A stretch of 64,000 nt of DNA, from assembly GCF_008831285.2 (NCBI RefSeq), contig NC_045139.1, positions 19,672,892 through 19,736,891 on the forward strand, in the 5' to 3' direction. A model generated the notes under the pieces. It worked only from the letters and a program-made list of their open reading frames with translations. It did no database searches and was not told the origin of the DNA. Position numbers and translations under genes: made by a program. Of the stretch, positions 61,494 through 64,000 are shown piece after piece; positions within the stretch are counted from its first letter, which is position 1, and every line of letters starts with the position of its first letter. Source of the DNA: Nymphaea colorata (taxonomy: Eukaryota > Streptophyta > Magnoliopsida > Nymphaeales > Nymphaeaceae).

Positions 61494-64000
61494 AGCTATT
61501 GAGTCTAGAGTGCCATAATGAGTGGCAAAGAAAGAACACCAAACCCTAGAAATGATGATGAAATCTTGAAGTTAAGCTTTCAAAAAATCTTTTTGAGATA
61601 TAAAAAAATGCCCAGCATGAATGTTGGTGCAATGCCTATGGTCACTTGTGAAATGCTTGTGAGCTTGTAAAATGCTTGTAAATTTTTGATAAGGATTCAT
61701 TTGCATGTACCTCTTCTACCTTGTAAGGACTTGTAGGATTTCATTCACTTCAAGGACAAAAACTTTTTTGCCAATAGTGTGAAATTCATCTAAAACAATT
61801 GTTCTTCAGTTACAAGTGATAAGTTAAGAAAAATTGTTCTCTATGTCATAAGGTTTCTAGGTATAGAATTTGTCACCATCCTGACTCCCTCACATTTTAT
61901 CATCAAAGAAACTTTGACATGAGAGATTTTAATTTTCAAGTAGACATATTTGCTTGTTCCTTTTCTTCTTTATGTTTCTATATATGGCAATTTTGAACTC
62001 ATCGTTCTTCTTATTGTTGTCTTGATTTTTTTTCATGCTGACCTTCACCTGTAAAGGACATACCTCACCACCCCCCCGCCCCCCACATGTGACTACAAGG
62101 CTCCATTTTTTTGATGGTCACATAGCTCTATCATGTGCAATGTCAAGTCTATTGGGCATTCTACTGAATCCTTATAACAAGTTTTGGATCTACAACTCCC
62201 AAGCAGTTGATCTTAGGATGCTACGTGTAGAACACTCCTCAAACTTACTTGCTTGAGCTCAAAAGATTTTAGAAGACATAACTAGACAAATGTTAATAGA
62301 TCACGTAACTTCACAAAATAGACACAAATTAAACTTTACACCTACTTAGTACTCTCAAGTGTTGATATAGTGGAACAACTACATTTGGCCCAAGCCCATC
62401 TCTCAATGTTCAATTTATCCATTTTCCCTATTTTTCCCTCATCTGCTCGGCCTTTTTCTCACTGATGCTTTTTGATATGTTCTCATTTTATTTGGTGGGT
62501 CAAAGTCAATGACATCTTTTTGACTTTGATTCCCTCATTTTCATTGAACTTTCTTTATGGCTTACAAAATGGTATTGTCAACACTTTCACCTTTCCAGGA
62601 TCATCAAATCATTGGCTGAAATTTTCTCATACTTTTAGAGATTCTAAAATCATTTTGGTACTTATAAGATATATTATGGTAACTTCTCAGAAATGTGTAC
62701 CAAACTTCTGATGCTTGTAATGCTTGTATGACTGAGACACAAAAATATGCATTGATGTGTGAAAATATGTACCGAAGTGCAAAATCATGTATTGAGGTGC
62801 ATCTATTTATGTTTACCAAAGTGCAAAAACTTACACAATGATAAACTTACACAATGATAAATTTACTTGTGTGCACCAAAGCATGAAATCTTATACTAAA
62901 GTGTGTCTGCTTGTGTATACTGCAGTACGAAATTTTACACAAAAAACACATGGATTTGTATGCATCGAAGCATGAAATTTTACGCACTGGTATGTTTGTT
63001 ATGTGTGCTGAAGCATGAAATCTTATGTCAAGGTGAATTTGCTTGTGTGCATCGAAGAGAAAAATCTTATACCAGAACATGAAATGTCGTGAACCCATGT
63101 AAATTGGTATGTTTACTTGTGTGTGTTGAAACTCGAAAACTTATGCCGTTGCATGTTCTTACAAACTTGTGTGCATTGAAGTACGTAATTATTTCGAAAA
63201 CTTGTGAAATTTGAGTGCACCAAAGTGCGAAATCATGCATGAAAGCACAAAACATGTAGAAATTTATGTAAATTTGAGAGGCTTGAGTCCTAAAGAGCAA
63301 AATTGGCAACCTTGTGAGCATTGAAGTGTAAAATTGAAGAATTTGTATGTGATTGGAAAACTTGTGCACATTGAAGTGTGAAATAATAAATTTGTGGGAC
63401 TTGAAATATGAAATTTGAGAGGCCTCTGTGCACCGAAGTGTTAAATTTGGAAAACTTGTACCCATCAAGGTGCAAAAGATGAAAAGCTTGCATGCATTGT
63501 AGTGCAAAATTGAAAACCTTGTGTGAAATTGGAAAATTTATATGCACCATGGTGCAAAATTGAAAAATATGTATCAAATGCTTGAAAACAGGAGGCCCTT
63601 GAAAAGATCATAAAACTTGGATGATCTGTGTGTACTTGGATGTGAAAACTTGTGGATCTATTACTCTCAGATTTTGAAAGCTCTGAAATTTTTCTTGTGG
63701 GAAAACCTTTTGCAGACATTTCCCAGTGTTAGAATGCTACTTATTTTATTTAAAAAGACGTCCTAATGTGAGCGCAGTGAAGAGAATACATGAATGGAGA
63801 GAAAAAGAAAGAGAGACTAGTTTAGCCATCAAAGAAAATTGTATTAATAGAAGATACTTGATAAAACTTGGTTATGCATAGAATGTTTTCAAATGAAGAG
63901 CATTTATCAACATTATTAATCGGTATGGATTGTCTAGCAAAAATTCCTTGTTGACATAGGGTCCATCCAAATTTGGTGCTCACTTTCCATAAAAATGATT
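61494..64000 (-). other. Long 3'UTR of the minus-strand Tat element
   Basis: 2.5 kb without a protein domain on either strand. 61494-62700 is unique except for a C-run (62070-62090); 62720-63640 is a degenerate tandem array; 63640-64000 shows nothing. The placement follows from the polypurine tract and LTR at 61.5 kb. Confidence 0.6.
62720..63640. repeat. Degenerate tandem array, units of about 50-65 bp
   Basis: On the + strand the phrase CTTGTGTGCAYYGAAGYRYGAAAT, in variants, recurs at least twelve times. Early units (62830-63110) are spaced about 65 bp, later ones about 50 bp. The - strand frames across it show repeated HFNAHKF-like peptides that come from the DNA repeat, not from a protein. 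Confidence 0.85.

Larger units (their letters stand above)
57698..64000 (-). mobile_element. Second Tat-clade element, minus strand: 3' LTR, polypurine tract and 3'UTR; continues past the window
   Basis: On the - strand the order is 3'UTR with tandem repeats (64000 to 61494), polypurine tract (61493-61482) and LTR (61481-57698), the same as in the element at the left edge. Coding sequence should lie beyond 64000. No pol fragment reaches into the window, so this 3'UTR is at least 2.5 kb, five times that of the first element. Confidence 0.75.

Noticed and set aside
63067-63719. Overlapping - strand frames with repeated HFNAHKF-like peptides at the right edge
   Set aside because: The peptide repeats follow from the degenerate tandem DNA repeat in the Tat 3'UTR; frames shift between units and there is no codon bias or domain.

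Overview
The window is nuclear DNA from a flowering plant. The evidence is a spliced gene with GT-AG introns, plant-lineage retrotransposons (a Ty3/gypsy element of the Tat/Ogre type, Ty1/copia, an L1-type LINE), a CACTA transposon relic, long (AT)n and (CT)n arrays, and AT-rich spacers. I cannot name the species.

Layout. (1) 1-9631: the 3' part of a Tat-clade Ty3/gypsy element on the + strand. It shows gag, protease, reverse transcriptase, two RNase H domains and integrase, then a 3' untranslated region of hairpin-forming tandem repeats, a polypurine tract, and a 3.5-kb 3' LTR with tandem repeats on both sides of its TATA box. (2) 12.5-17.9 kb: a badly decayed L1-type LINE on the + strand. 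(3) 18-28 kb: repeat-rich spacer with no gene I can recognise. (4) 28.15-31.55 kb: a CACTA (En/Spm) TNP2-type transposase relic on the - strand. (5) 32.5-35.2 kb: old LTR-like repeat DNA with three 190-bp tandem units and a second copy of a repeat also present at 21.3 kb. (6) 39.9-40.6 kb: a small element with TACGATA clusters at both ends. (7) 42.5-48.6 kb: the only intact protein-coding gene, an S-type anion channel of the SLAH2/SLAH3 type, with a TATA box, upstream ORFs, a 5'UTR intron and five coding exons totalling 601 codons. (8) 49.4-56.0 kb: a Ty1/copia relic split inside its integrase by a 5.1-kb Tat-type LTR in the opposite orientation. (9) 57.7-64.0 kb: a second Tat element on the - strand, of which the 3' LTR, polypurine tract and repeat-rich 3'UTR are inside the window; it continues past the right edge.

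How the parts relate. Three Tat LTRs (6147-9631 on +, 50121-55267 on -, 57698-61481 on -) share their first bases (TGTAAWCACCC type), their last bases and a conserved box about 80-130 bp from the 3' end, so they belong to one family. The two copies that keep internal sequence both carry tandem arrays between integrase (or its expected place) and LTR, but of unrelated sequence, as known for the hypervariable 3'UTR of Tat elements. The channel gene is a small genic island in transposon-derived DNA. I found no tRNA, rRNA, CRISPR array or prokaryotic feature, and no coding system that looks new. The least explained signal is the set of covarying hairpins in the 3'UTR of the first Tat element.
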